DNA from: Photobacterium sp. Ph5 | GTDB lineage: Bacteria > Pseudomonadota > Gammaproteobacteria > Enterobacterales > Vibrionaceae | Assembly: GCF_022129445.1 (NCBI RefSeq) | Contig: NZ_JADQAQ010000002.1 | Span: 103,140 to 167,139, forward strand | Reading direction: 5' to 3' | Length of the DNA stretch: 64,000 bases | In this document: piece after piece, positions 1 through 8,950 of the stretch | Layout of the letters: each line of letters begins with the position of its first letter | Position numbering within the stretch: position 1 is the first letter of the stretch | Translations under genes and position numbers: made by a program | The notes under the pieces: generated by a model | Database searches by the model: none | Told to the model about the DNA's origin: nothing | Seen by the model: the letters and a program-made list of their open reading frames with translations, nothing else

Positions 1-95
1 CCTTATCGACATGATAAGTAATACTAATGAATACATATTATGAAGCAAAATTAATCGTCTATTACGTTAAGATAGCGAATTAATCTACAATCGAC

Positions 96-101
96 TATAA
101 T
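96..101 (+). promoter_or_regulatory. Putative -10 element upstream of rhlE-like gene
   Basis: A perfect TATAAT lies about 95 bases upstream of the helicase start. No good -35 hexamer is visible 16-18 bases upstream, so the promoter may be weak or activator dependent. It would give a 5' leader of roughly 85 bases. Confidence 0.4.
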
Positions 102-130
102 ACGCGACCATTTTAGCGGCAAGATGATTG

Positions 131-174
131 CATTCATAAGCAACTGAGTTTATGAATGTAATCGGCTTTAGCCG
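131..174 (+). promoter_or_regulatory. Two hairpins in the 5' leader of the rhlE-like gene
   Basis: CATTCATAA (131-139) pairs with TTATGAATG (150-158), and CGGCT (163-167) with AGCCG (170-174). Both stems are perfect and end eight bases before the AGGA ribosome binding site at 182-185. A structured leader ahead of a DEAD-box helicase fits temperature or autoregulatory control, but that is inference. Confidence 0.4.
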
Positions 175-192
175 ACAGTTTAGGAACAAAGC

Positions 193-1491
193 ATGTCATT
201 CTTATCACAAGGTTTTTCTCAAGATTTAGTTAAAGCATTAACTGAGATCGGTTATGAAAAACTAACGCCAGTGCAACAAAAAGCAATCCCTCAAGCACGT
301 CGAGGTGCTGACATTCTTGCTCTAGCACAAACAGGCACAGGCAAAACTGCCGCTTTTTCACTGCCAATTATCCAAAAATTAATTGACAAACCAAAATCAA
401 AAAGTCGCTTTAATGTTCGTGCATTAATTCTGGCACCGACTCGTGAGTTAGCAGAGCAAATCGCTAACAACATCAATGAGTATGCAAAATATACTGACAT
501 CAACTGTACTGCTATTTTTGGTGGTAAGAAAATGTCAACACAAGAAAAACGTTTAGAGCAAGGCGTTGATATTCTTGTAGCTACACCTGGTCGTTTGATC
601 GAGCATATGGAACTGAACAATGTTTCGCTAGCAAATCTAGAATTCTTAGTATTTGATGAAGCAGACCGTATGCTTGATATGGGCTTTATTGGCGCCATTC
701 GCGTTATTCTTGATGATATTCGCACCAAGCCACAAACCATGTTGTTCTCAGCAACATCATCAGCACAAATGAATTCATTAGCGTCTGATATTCTTCATAA
801 ACCACAACGTATTACAGTAACACCTGAAAACAGTACTGCTGATACTATTGCTCACGTGGTTTACCCTGTTGATGAAGATCGCAAGCGTGAAATGCTGTCT
901 GAATTAATTGGTAAAAAGAACTGGAAACAAGTGCTAGTTTTCGTTAATTACAAAGAAACAGCAAATCAACTAGTTAAAGAATTAAAACTCGACGGTATTA
1001 AAGCAGTACTTTGCCACGGTGATAAAGCACAAAGTGCTCGTCGTCGTGCATTAGAAGAGTTTAAAGAAGGTAAAGCTCGTGTAATGGTTGCAACAGAAGT
1101 TGCTGCTCGTGGTCTTGATATTCAGAACTTACCTTATGTAGTTAACTACGACATGCCTTTCCTTGCAGAAGACTATGTTCACCGCATTGGTCGTACAGGC
1201 CGTGCAGGACAAAAAGGTAATGCAATTTCTTTTGTTAGCCGTGAAGAAGAATTAACATTAGTGCAAATTGAACGCTTGATCGGTCAACGTATTCACCGTG
1301 TTCAATTAATTGGCTATGAACCCAAAAGCCGCGATGCTCTACTTGAGCGTATGCACTCAAAGCCAGCTTTCTCGCAGCGTGAAGGCCGTAAGAATAACCC
1401 TACGCAGGATCAATCTGCAGCAGAGCGTCGCGCACGTTTACGTCGTGCTATCAATATTAAAGCGACGAAGATCACAACACTTAAAAAGTAA
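193..1491 (+). CDS. rhlE: DEAD-box ATP-dependent RNA helicase, RhlE-like
   Basis: The 432-residue protein has the full DEAD-box helicase core. Motif I is AQTGTGKT (about residues 44-51), motif Ia PTRELA, motif II DEAD (about 155-158), motif III SAT, and motif VI HRIGRTGR near residue 335. The N-terminus (MSFLSQGFS, then GY..LTPVQQKAIP, the Q motif) and the short basic tail resemble RhlE proteins more than SrmB, DbpA or DeaD. Such enzymes unwind short RNA duplexes in ribosome assembly and RNA decay. The ATG has AGGA seven bases upstream. The gene is monocistronic, with a structured leader before it and a strong terminator after it. The exact RhlE subgroup is uncertain. Confidence 0.9.
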   Translation: MSFLSQGFSQDLVKALTEIGYEKLTPVQQKAIPQARRGADILALAQTGTGKTAAFSLPIIQKLIDKPKSKSRFNVRALILAPTRELAEQIANNINEYAKYTDINCTAIFGGKKMSTQEKRLEQGVDILVATPGRLIEHMELNNVSLANLEFLVFDEADRMLDMGFIGAIRVILDDIRTKPQTMLFSATSSAQMNSLASDILHKPQRITVTPENSTADTIAHVVYPVDEDRKREMLSELIGKKNWKQVLVFVNYKETANQLVKELKLDGIKAVLCHGDKAQSARRRALEEFKEGKARVMVATEVAARGLDIQNLPYVVNYDMPFLAEDYVHRIGRTGRAGQKGNAISFVSREEELTLVQIERLIGQRIHRVQLIGYEPKSRDALLERMHSKPAFSQREGRKNNPTQDQSAAERRARLRRAINIKATKITTLKK

Positions 1492-1527
1492 GTTTTTACT
1501 TAGTGTTTGATTATAAATAGGGTGTTC

Positions 1528-1566
1528 AAAAAAGCCGAGCATATCATTATGCTCGGCTTTTCTTAT
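1528..1566. terminator. Bidirectional rho-independent terminator
   Basis: AAAGCCGAGCATA and TATGCTCGGCTTT form a 13-bp perfect stem with loop TCAT. A-rich and T-rich flanks serve the rhlE-like gene on the plus strand and the HAD phosphatase gene on the minus strand. Confidence 0.9.
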
Positions 1567-1567
1567 T

Positions 1568-2590
1568 TTAGGGCAATACACGCTGCTGTGATTGAGTTGG
1601 ATAGATCTGACACCAATCATTCTTCATGTCGACGACTTGCCATTTATTCTGTTTCGCCGCTTCCATCAGCGCTGGTGTAAACTTACCCTCAAACGAGTCT
1701 GCGCCATACTTCCACTCACGCTTTTCATCAGTGTGATGAATTAGCATCCCAAGACTTGTGCCTTGTTGTGACGTTGTCCATTTCAACATCGCTTTATCAC
1801 CTGTCGAATTACCAATTGCTAAAATTGGACGTTTTCCGATAATCGTTTCAATATTAATCGCTTTTTGCGGTCCGTCATTGATATAAACAAGTTTATTATT
1901 TTTTTCTAATTCACCATTGCTATAGCTATAACCAAAGGTAGTACCAATGACGTTTTGCGCTGGAATATGGTATATCGCTTCACTCCAAGGCTTTACAAAC
2001 GCGCTACCGGCTCCTGTAACAATGAACACATCAAATTGGTGAGCATGTAAATAATCAATCAATTCAATCATTGGCTGAAAAACAAGCGCAGTATAAGGAC
2101 GTTTAAAACGTGGCGATTGATTATGTTTAAGCCAGTTAATGACATCTTCGCTATATTGCGCTGGCGTCATCCCTGATTGCGAAGTTTCCAAAATAGGCAA
2201 TAACGCAGCCCAACCTTTTTTAAAAATCTCATCAGTATTGTTATTTAAAACCCAACTATATGGTGGTGTTGTTTTCCACTCAGGATGCTTCATACTTTTC
2301 TTTTTTATTTGATCAAAGGCAAATAAAAACTGAGTATAGGTTGGTTTTTCCGACCACAATGTGCCGTCATTATCAATCACAGCAATACGATCAATGGGTT
2401 TTACATAATCCTTACTACCCTCTGTAGTTACTTTTTCAACAAAACGCAATAATGCACTTCTTGGTTGGCTCTTTGCCCATAACGGCAACGAGGACGTACT
2501 CTGCTGACATTCGACACTGAAAGCTGGTAAGGTAAACAGTGATAACACTACACCCACAAGCCCTATTAATATTGCTTTATTCTTATTCAC
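1568..2590 (-). CDS. Exported HAD-superfamily phosphatase
   Basis: The 340-residue protein begins with a signal peptide (MNKNK, then a hydrophobic stretch ending near PAFS at about residue 25), so it should act in the periplasm. HAD motif I is D73-N-D75-G-T, with D73 as nucleophile and D75 as general acid/base. Motif II is the threonine in VTGAG, and motif IV is GNSTGD near the C-terminal third. This is a hydrolase of phosphate esters related to phosphoserine phosphatase-like HAD proteins; the substrate cannot be read from sequence. It is convergent with the rhlE-like gene across a shared terminator and lies downstream of fabY on the same strand, 74 bases away. Confidence 0.8.
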   Translation of the reverse strand: MNKNKAILIGLVGVVLSLFTLPAFSVECQQSTSSLPLWAKSQPRSALLRFVEKVTTEGSKDYVKPIDRIAVIDNDGTLWSEKPTYTQFLFAFDQIKKKSMKHPEWKTTPPYSWVLNNNTDEIFKKGWAALLPILETSQSGMTPAQYSEDVINWLKHNQSPRFKRPYTALVFQPMIELIDYLHAHQFDVFIVTGAGSAFVKPWSEAIYHIPAQNVIGTTFGYSYSNGELEKNNKLVYINDGPQKAINIETIIGKRPILAIGNSTGDKAMLKWTTSQQGTSLGMLIHHTDEKREWKYGADSFEGKFTPALMEAAKQNKWQVVDMKNDWCQIYPTQSQQRVLP

Positions 2591-2664
2591 ACTGATATTC
2601 CAGTTATTAAAAAGGGTAAGTCAAATAATAACTTACCCTTGTATAATTGCGAGAAATATACCTT

Positions 2665-4515
2665 TTAACTATAATCTGAATATGGATTGATCTTGCTTAA
2701 CTCAATTGCTTGCTCAAATTCAGATAAACATAGGCTATCTTGTGTCATGGTGATTGAGTTCTCATCCATGACTGTTTCACCAAAGTGATAACGGATAGTT
2801 TCTTTGCCGTAACAAGCATCTTTATCATTAGCACATGATGTATCGGAAATAGCTTGGTTAGTCTGATAATAACGTTCCATTACATTATCACCGTATTTGG
2901 ACGTTAACATCGCCAGTGTTTGCTTAGGCGATAGAACAAGACCTGAAGCATTATTTCCACCAAACCCTTTTGCATTTAAAATTACCGCTTTATAGTCTTG
3001 TCCCATTTCACCGGCAAATTGATGATCCATTAATATATTCAGATTTGAGTGATGAACATCATCTGCAATATGGTCAATGGTTTTAATTCCCGGGATCCAA
3101 CCGTGCTGCCATACGCCAAGTGATGCAACTAGCTGATCACCGGCAGCCGCGCTCATTGAATGTCCAACGTAGGATTTGATTGCAGTTACAGGCCAATTAT
3201 CAATGTTAAACGTTTTAGCCACTTCATTAAGAATATGGCTCTCTGTTATACGGTTTTGTGGCGTCCCTGTACCATGTGCTTGAACAAAGGTTTGCTTCAC
3301 GCCTTCTTCACCCAAAATAGCTTTAGCTAGTGCTGCAGCTTTTGCAACGGTGACATAGTTACCTACACCGGGTGCTGAAATAGACTTTTTATTAGCGTCT
3401 GCATTTACGAAGACATCTGCCACTGAACCGTAAATATTAGCCCCTAGCTTAAGCGCTAGTTCATCATCCATTAGCACAACAAACTGTGCTGATTCAGCCA
3501 TCGTAAACCCCGCATTGGCAGAAAATGGACGACATGCACGGCGATTATCAACCTCATCACTGTTATCAAGTGTTTTTAATTGAACATCTTCTGCCAGTGC
3601 GCCCATAACACGGAAGCCTTCCATAATTTCAGGCACCACTGGTGCTTCAGCATTACCAACAATCACTACTTTCGATTTACCATGCTGAATATCATACATA
3701 CCTTGGCGGAGGTTATACAAAAATGTCGCACAAGCCCCCATGTTAGTGCCCGTAGTTCCAATGCTATTAATCACGTAACCATTGATAAAATCAGCAGGCA
3801 TTTCAGCAAGTGACAATGCCATCATTTTAGAACTAACACGCCCACCAGTAAGCGGGGCTGCAAGCATACCACCAAGCGAATTATCATCAATTTGTGCCAA
3901 ACCGCTACCCGCATAAACCGACACTTCATCGGGTTTGATATACTTTAGGATTTCGTCCCACTCAATACCCAATGAATTTAATGCATCTGACGCGCCATAA
4001 ATAGTTAAACTAAGACCACGAGGATGAAAACGTGAGTTGTATAAAGAAGCAGGATTGAAACCAGTAGGAATATTTCCACCACTGGTAACAGGGAAAGCTA
4101 CACGATCTTCAATCAATGCATCAAGATTACCATTAACCGTGATATGTACTTTGCTCCCATCCTCTACGACTTCCCAGTTATCAGGAATTTTAGTCGGCAA
4201 CTTAGACTTACGTAAGGTAAAACAGATCTTATCGTTGTCCGTATTTAAATTAGCTTTGTATTGATACAGTAAATTATCAGGGTCAAAAGAGTCGATACGA
4301 CGAACAAAGGTACCTGCCTTAATCGCATCAATAACTTCTGCTGTAACGTTATTATCCGTTTCTAATCCCATACGATATGCGAGATCTTGCCATGTTAATT
4401 GCATCACATCGGCTGAGAGAACATCAGCAACCATCAATTTATAGCTATGAAAGCCTGAGCTACGACCAGCAGCATTAATACCACCTAAACCTACAATTAA
4501 CGGTAACTTTGCCAT
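2665..4515 (-). CDS. fabY: Beta-ketoacyl-ACP synthase, FabY type
   Basis: The 616-residue thiolase-fold condensing enzyme has catalytic Cys262 in GACAT, His414 in AHGTGT, Lys447 and His452 in GHSMSAAAGD. This is the Cys-His-His set of decarboxylating ketoacyl synthases. The N-terminus (LPLIVGLGGINAAGRSS) and the length, about 200 residues more than FabB/FabF, match the FabY class known from Pseudomonas, which starts fatty acid synthesis by condensing acetyl-CoA with malonyl-ACP. A starter role here is inferred from that resemblance. There is no ACP or other fatty acid gene beside it. It is divergent from a GlxA-like regulator that may control it. Confidence 0.8.
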   Translation of the reverse strand: MAKLPLIVGLGGINAAGRSSGFHSYKLMVADVLSADVMQLTWQDLAYRMGLETDNNVTAEVIDAIKAGTFVRRIDSFDPDNLLYQYKANLNTDNDKICFTLRKSKLPTKIPDNWEVVEDGSKVHITVNGNLDALIEDRVAFPVTSGGNIPTGFNPASLYNSRFHPRGLSLTIYGASDALNSLGIEWDEILKYIKPDEVSVYAGSGLAQIDDNSLGGMLAAPLTGGRVSSKMMALSLAEMPADFINGYVINSIGTTGTNMGACATFLYNLRQGMYDIQHGKSKVVIVGNAEAPVVPEIMEGFRVMGALAEDVQLKTLDNSDEVDNRRACRPFSANAGFTMAESAQFVVLMDDELALKLGANIYGSVADVFVNADANKKSISAPGVGNYVTVAKAAALAKAILGEEGVKQTFVQAHGTGTPQNRITESHILNEVAKTFNIDNWPVTAIKSYVGHSMSAAAGDQLVASLGVWQHGWIPGIKTIDHIADDVHHSNLNILMDHQFAGEMGQDYKAVILNAKGFGGNNASGLVLSPKQTLAMLTSKYGDNVMERYYQTNQAISDTSCANDKDACYGKETIRYHFGETVMDENSITMTQDSLCLSEFEQAIELSKINPYSDYS

Positions 4516-4670
4516 TTAAAATCCCTGACTGTTATTTAAACACTGTTTTAAAACAGAATAACAGTATTAGATTGTTTATCACCTTATATATATGCCAAAA
4601 TAACTGACATATGCGCCAAACATAAAAATAATAGGCAACATAATTAATACGTTAATCTCGTAGGAAAAGT
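4516..4670. promoter_or_regulatory. Divergent promoter region with direct repeats
   Basis: The 155-base AT-rich spacer between fabY and the AraC/GlxA-like gene carries a near repeat: ATATGCCAAA at 4590-4599 and ATATGC-GC-CAAA at 4609-4620, offset 19 bases. Direct repeats spaced about two helical turns are typical of AraC-family operators. This is a candidate site for the neighbouring regulator. Confidence 0.35.
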
Positions 4671-5648
4671 ATGAAGATCGGATTTGTGCTCTATCATCGC
4701 GCCTTGATCACAGGAATATCACTGAGTGCTGAAATGCTTACCAGTGCTGCAAGTCTTCGTGATCGAAAAAGCCAAAAAGCTCACCCTTTTGAAATAAAGG
4801 TGATTGCTCCCAGTCTAATATCACCCAAATTAACTGCAGGAATCCGTATTCAACCTGATATTACATTTGATAATGATGACACGTTTGATGTCATTATATT
4901 ACCGCCTATGTGGGGGAACCCATTAGCTTCACTCACCAAACACCCTGAAATTCCTCATTGGCTCATTAAACAATACCAAAACGGTGCTAAGATTATTGCA
5001 ACCGGAACTGGAGTTGTTTGGCTTGCTGAGACTGGATTATTAAATGATCAAACTGCAACAACTCACTGGTATTTTTACCAGAAATTCTCTCAATTGTATC
5101 CAAAAGTAAAACTCAATAAGCAGGCATCAATAACCTCTGCTAATGGCCTTTATTGTACTGAAAGTATTAACTCTCAAACCGAAATGGTGTTGTATTTCAT
5201 TACTAATAATTTTGGTCAAAAGATAGCTAAAACAATAGAGACACATTACGGACATGAGATCAGTAAATCCGATCATCAACCATTTTATGAAATTGGGGGG
5301 CAAGTACAATTTGATGAATCAATTGCTTTAGCGCAAGACTGGATCAGACTCAATATGAGTAAGTCGATCACTGCAAAAAGTATCGCAGAGCATTGTCAAT
5401 TACCCTTACGCACTTTCAATCGTAAATTCAAAGATCAGGTAGGACTGGCTCCTCATCAATACCTTCAAAAGATGCGAATGACTACCGCAAAAGAACTCCT
5501 GCGCGATTTTGGAATGACAATCAATGATGTTTCAGAACAAGTGGGTTATAAAGATACCTATCATTTCTCGACCATCTTTAAAAAAGAATTCGATGTTACT
5601 CCAAATCAATACCGTAAAATGGTAAGAGCAAAAGCTTATAATGCCTAA
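4671..5648 (+). CDS. GlxA-family transcriptional regulator (DJ-1/PfpI-like + AraC HTH)
   Basis: The 325-residue protein has an N-terminal class I glutamine amidotransferase-like (DJ-1/PfpI) domain over about residues 1-190 and a C-terminal AraC/XylS domain over about 220-320. The second HTH is clear in VSEQVGYKDTYHFSTIFKKEF. The position usually held by the nucleophile Cys reads IATGTGVVWLAE, with Thr in place of Cys, so the first domain is probably a ligand sensor without enzyme activity. The ATG is preceded by TAGGAAAAGT. Divergence from fabY suggests that it regulates fabY; its effector is unknown. Confidence 0.85.
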   Translation: MKIGFVLYHRALITGISLSAEMLTSAASLRDRKSQKAHPFEIKVIAPSLISPKLTAGIRIQPDITFDNDDTFDVIILPPMWGNPLASLTKHPEIPHWLIKQYQNGAKIIATGTGVVWLAETGLLNDQTATTHWYFYQKFSQLYPKVKLNKQASITSANGLYCTESINSQTEMVLYFITNNFGQKIAKTIETHYGHEISKSDHQPFYEIGGQVQFDESIALAQDWIRLNMSKSITAKSIAEHCQLPLRTFNRKFKDQVGLAPHQYLQKMRMTTAKELLRDFGMTINDVSEQVGYKDTYHFSTIFKKEFDVTPNQYRKMVRAKAYNA

Positions 5649-5684
5649 ACACATTTTAGGACGGGATAATAGACACAAAAATGT

Positions 5685-5696
5685 ATGGTCCGCCTC
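5685..5696 (+). repeat. IS inverted repeat (transposase 3' side)
   Basis: ATGGTCCGCCTC, the perfect reverse complement of 6972-6983. It overlaps the start of a second hairpin, CCTCGTTAT (5693-5701) with ATAACGAGG (5719-5727). Confidence 0.8.
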
Positions 5697-5909
5697 GTTA
5701 TTGCAAATGCAAATTTCGATAACGAGGTTGGTTTGCGCTAATGTATTCGGAGTTTAATTGAAGTTAACTTACTTAAACTTCATCTCCACGATAAGCTCCG
5801 CGCCAGATAATCCTTAAAAAGCCGAAAGTGTATAATCACTGTTTTTTGTGTCAGGTCCTTTATCTGGTGGTTTAACCGTTCTGTTATCTCTCTACACATG
5901 CAAATCTGA
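5697..5909 (-). ncRNA. Region expected to encode the IS1111-type guide (bridge/seek) RNA
   Basis: IS110-family elements use an element-encoded RNA to choose target and donor DNA. In the IS1111 subgroup it comes from the noncoding end 3' of the transposase gene. This 213-base stretch is that end. Its outer part forms a 9-bp hairpin, CCTCGTTAT/ATAACGAGG (5693-5727). I did not fold the whole RNA, so loops and boundaries are not claimed. Confidence 0.35.
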
Positions 5910-6922
5910 TTAATTCATTTTTCTAAATGGCAATCCAGTTACCATTACTGACCAAGCGATCCTTGCTAACTTATTTGCTAAGGCTACAACTACAACGTTA
6001 AATGGTTTTCGTTTTAATAATTCTGTTATCCAATCCCAAAAAATAGCTTCAGCTATTTTTGGCCTTGAAATCAGGGCCCTCGCCCCGTGAATAAATAATG
6101 TCCTTAATGACTTATTCCCTCGTTTACTGATACCCAATAGTGTGGATTTTCCTCCTGTTGAATATTAACGAGGAACTAAACCCATCCATGCCGCTAGATG
6201 TCGTCCATTTTTAAAATCTTTTGGTGATGGTACTTCTGATAAACATGCACTCGCAATCATCGGTCCAATACCTGGGATAGTTTGTAATAATTCACCCATT
6301 TCTGATTCTTTCAAAACTGCTTTTATCTTTTTATCTTGCTCAGCAATCTTTTGATGTAAATATTGATAATGTTCATAAATAACAGCTAATTCTTGGAGCA
6401 AAAGCGGTGGTAAGGTGTAATTTTTATCGGCAAGCCACTGAAATAATTTCCCCATAGCCGCATGCCCACGAGGAAAAGTGATACCAAACTCAAGTAGTAG
6501 TGCACCAATGCGACACATCGTTGCTGTTTGTTCTTTAATAAACCCAGAACGGATACGTTGTACTGCAGATAAAATTTGGGATTCTTCAGTTTTGACACTA
6601 ACAAAACGCATTGAAAGTCGAGTTGAAGCTTCAGCGATAGCATCTGCATCAATGTAGTCATTCTTATTAGTTTTTACATAGGGTTTAACGTATTGAGGAG
6701 GGATTAGTTTGGTGTTATGTCCGAACTGTTGGCATTTTCTTGCTAGCCAGTGAGATCCGGCACAAGATTCCATTGCCACAGTAGTTTTATCAAGTTGGAG
6801 CAATATTTTTAATAGTTGAGTACGGTTACATTTTTGCGATATACCTCACGGCCCGCATGATCGTGTCCAATTAAATGAAATGAAGTTTTGCCTAAATCAA
6901 TACCAAGTACTTTAATTAACAT
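5910..6922 (-). pseudogene. IS110-family transposase, broken by frameshift and stop
   Basis: Reading on the minus strand from the ATG at 6922, the start MLIKVLGIDLGK holds the first catalytic Asp of the DEDD domain. The frame is lost in an A-tract at about 6831-6835; one extra A restores the run into VAMESCAGSHW, with the catalytic Glu, and KNDYIDADAIAEA. A second lesion is TAA at 6165-6167, where the family has Gln just before the YSTGG catalytic serine motif (CAA to TAA). The frame then continues to RKMN and the stop at 5910. Restored length is about 337 residues, normal for the family. The lesions imply that this copy cannot transpose on its own. Confidence 0.85.
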
Positions 6923-6971
6923 GATGGTTCGCCTCCTAATACTCACAACTAAAGCCTAGCGGCTTTAGAGT

Positions 6972-6983
6972 GAGGCGGACCAT
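6972..6983 (-). repeat. IS inverted repeat (transposase 5' side)
   Basis: GAGGCGGACCAT, complementary to 5685-5696. It ends seven bases from the deaD terminator hairpin. Confidence 0.8.
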
Positions 6984-6989
6984 CTAATT

Positions 6990-7013
6990 AAGCCGAGTTA
7001 ATTAACTCGGCTT
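6990..7013. terminator. Terminator downstream of deaD
   Basis: A 24-base perfect palindrome AAGCCGAGTTAA/TTAACTCGGCTT. Its T-tract (TTTATTTA) is on the plus side. On the minus side, where deaD needs it, the tract is only TTAATT before the IS end. The palindrome may once have served both deaD and the regulator gene before the IS separated them. Confidence 0.7.
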
Positions 7014-7042
7014 TTATTTAGCAATCTAATTTAATAAATAAA

Positions 7043-8950
7043 TTATGCTTCTGTGCGAGGCTTACGATCTGTGCGAGGTGCACCATCGCGGTTGCCACGG
7101 TAACCACCACGTGTATCATTACCACGGTTACGGTCAAAACGACGTTCACCACCACGCTCACCACCACGATTACCTTCACGATTACCACGGTAGCCACCAC
7201 GGTTGCCGTCACGATTACCATCACGGTTGCCGCTACGAGGACGATGTTCACGAAGAACTTCGCCTTCAACAACTACTGCTTTAACATCATTTTGGCGAAT
7301 GCGTAGTTTCTTAAGCTGAGAAGCCACTTCTGCTGTCATCTTCTTAGGAAGTTGAACAAAAGTATGTGTTGGAGCAAGTTTGATTGCACCAATGAACTCT
7401 TTGCTTAGACCTAGTTCGTTCGCGATTGCACCAACGATATCTTTAACCTGAACACCTTGCTCACGACCAACTTGTAACTGGTAAGTATCCCAGTCAGCAT
7501 TGTTGTATGAACGACGTTCACCGCGCTCACCACCGCGCTCACGACGGTCGCCACGCTCACCGCGGTCACGATCGTTACCACGACGCTCACGGCGTTGTGA
7601 TTCACGTTCGATAGCAGCGATCATTGGGTCTGGACCTTTATAGAATAAAGGACGGTTACCTTGCTGACGCTGAAGAAGCATTGCTGCAAGTGTTGCTGCA
7701 TCAACATCGATTGACTCTTGTAGTTTTTCTACAAGTTCAACAAACGCTTCTACACTTGTTTGTTCTTTTTGTGCTGCTAGCTCTTCACCTAAACGGTTTA
7801 AACGAGATGCAGCAACTAAATCACGTAGAGGAAGTTGAATTTCTTCCATGCGAGACTTAGTAACACGCTCGATAGTACGAAGCATACGGATTTGGTTTGT
7901 GCGAACTAATAGAATCGCTTTACCAGCACGTCCTGCACGACCTGTACGACCGATACGGTGAATATAAGATTCAACATCGAACGGAATATCGTAGTTAAAT
8001 ACGTGTGTAATACGTGGAACATCAAGACCACGTGCTACAACGTCAGTTGCAACTAGAATATCAATAACACCACGTTTGATGTGATCAACAGTACGCTCAC
8101 GTAGCGACTGTGGGATATCACCGTGAAGTGCCGCAGCTTTAAAGCCACGAGATGATAACCAATCAGCTAGACGCTCAGTATCTTGACGAGTACGAACGAA
8201 TACGATTGATGCATCTGTATCTTCAGTTTCAAGTAGACGACTCATTGCTTCGTCTTTCTCTACGCCTTTAACAACCCAGAACTGCTGCTCTACTTTAGAA
8301 ACAGTACGGTTTTCACCAGCAACGTCAATGCGTGCAGGGTTACGTAGGAAACGATCAACGATTTCTTTAACGATTGGAGGCATAGTTGCAGAGAAAAGCA
8401 CACGCTGTGCTGTTTCTGGTGCTTGTTCCATGATCCAAGTTACATCGTCAACGAAGCCCATCTTCAACATTTCATCAGCTTCATCAAGAACAAAAGTATG
8501 TACTTCGTCTAGTTGAAGTTGCTTACGTGAGATAAGGTCTTTAACACGACCAGGTGTACCAACAACGATGTGAGCACCGTTTTTAAGTGCACGCATTTGA
8601 TCAACGATTGAAGCACCGCCGTAAATTTCAAGAACCTTTAGGCCTTTGATATTTTGACCAAGTACTTTAATTTCCGCAGCAACCTGAATTGCAAGCTCAC
8701 GCGTTGGAGCCATAACAATTGCTTGTGGTTTGTGCTGAGATAAGTCAACTTTGTTTAGTACAGGCAGTGAGAATGCTGCTGTTTTACCAGTACCTGTCTG
8801 CGCTTTACCAAGGGCATCAGTACCAGTTAGTAGTAGAGGTATAGACGCTGCCTGAATCGGCGTTGGCGCTACAAAGCCCATGTTGTCTAGTGCAGATAGA
8901 AGTGTGTCGGCCAAGTCTAGTTGGCGAAATTCTGTTACAGTTTCTTGCAT
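7043..8950 (-). CDS. deaD: DEAD-box ATP-dependent RNA helicase DeaD/CsdA
   Basis: The protein is 635 residues from the ATG at 8950, which has GGGA upstream; the open frame extends 26 codons further but without family resemblance. Core motifs are AQTGTGKT, PTRELA, DEAD, SAT and HRIGRTGRAGR. The core is followed by the DeaD-type RNA-binding domain (GREQGVQVKDIVGAIANELG...) and a C-terminal Arg/Gly/Asp-rich tail of about 60 residues built on GNRDGNRGG-like repeats. E. coli DeaD is 629 residues with the same layout. It acts in ribosome large-subunit assembly and mRNA decay at low temperature. A similar Arg/Asp/Glu-rich linker lies near residues 450-490. Confidence 0.95.
   Translation of the reverse strand: MQETVTEFRQLDLADTLLSALDNMGFVAPTPIQAASIPLLLTGTDALGKAQTGTGKTAAFSLPVLNKVDLSQHKPQAIVMAPTRELAIQVAAEIKVLGQNIKGLKVLEIYGGASIVDQMRALKNGAHIVVGTPGRVKDLISRKQLQLDEVHTFVLDEADEMLKMGFVDDVTWIMEQAPETAQRVLFSATMPPIVKEIVDRFLRNPARIDVAGENRTVSKVEQQFWVVKGVEKDEAMSRLLETEDTDASIVFVRTRQDTERLADWLSSRGFKAAALHGDIPQSLRERTVDHIKRGVIDILVATDVVARGLDVPRITHVFNYDIPFDVESYIHRIGRTGRAGRAGKAILLVRTNQIRMLRTIERVTKSRMEEIQLPLRDLVAASRLNRLGEELAAQKEQTSVEAFVELVEKLQESIDVDAATLAAMLLQRQQGNRPLFYKGPDPMIAAIERESQRRERRGNDRDRGERGDRRERGGERGERRSYNNADWDTYQLQVGREQGVQVKDIVGAIANELGLSKEFIGAIKLAPTHTFVQLPKKMTAEVASQLKKLRIRQNDVKAVVVEGEVLREHRPRSGNRDGNRDGNRGGYRGNREGNRGGERGGERRFDRNRGNDTRGGYRGNRDGAPRTDRKPRTEA

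Larger units (their letters stand above)
5685..6983 (-). mobile_element. IS110-family insertion sequence, IS1111-like, inactive
   Basis: The 1299-base element is bounded by a perfect 12-bp inverted repeat: ATGGTCCGCCTC at 5685-5696 and its complement at 6972-6983. It carries one DEDD transposase gene on the minus strand, which is a pseudogene. About 50 noncoding bases lie 5' of the gene and about 213 lie 3' of it. Short inverted ends and a long 3' noncoding part mark the IS1111 subgroup. It sits between the regulator gene and the deaD terminator. Confidence 0.8.

Noticed and set aside
7080..7240. Short tandem repeats that could suggest a repeat array
   Set aside because: They encode the GNRDGNRGG-like tail of deaD in frame; there are no spacers as in CRISPR.
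7045..7284. His-rich open frame on the plus strand
   Set aside because: It is the reverse side of the Arg/Gly repeat tail of deaD.
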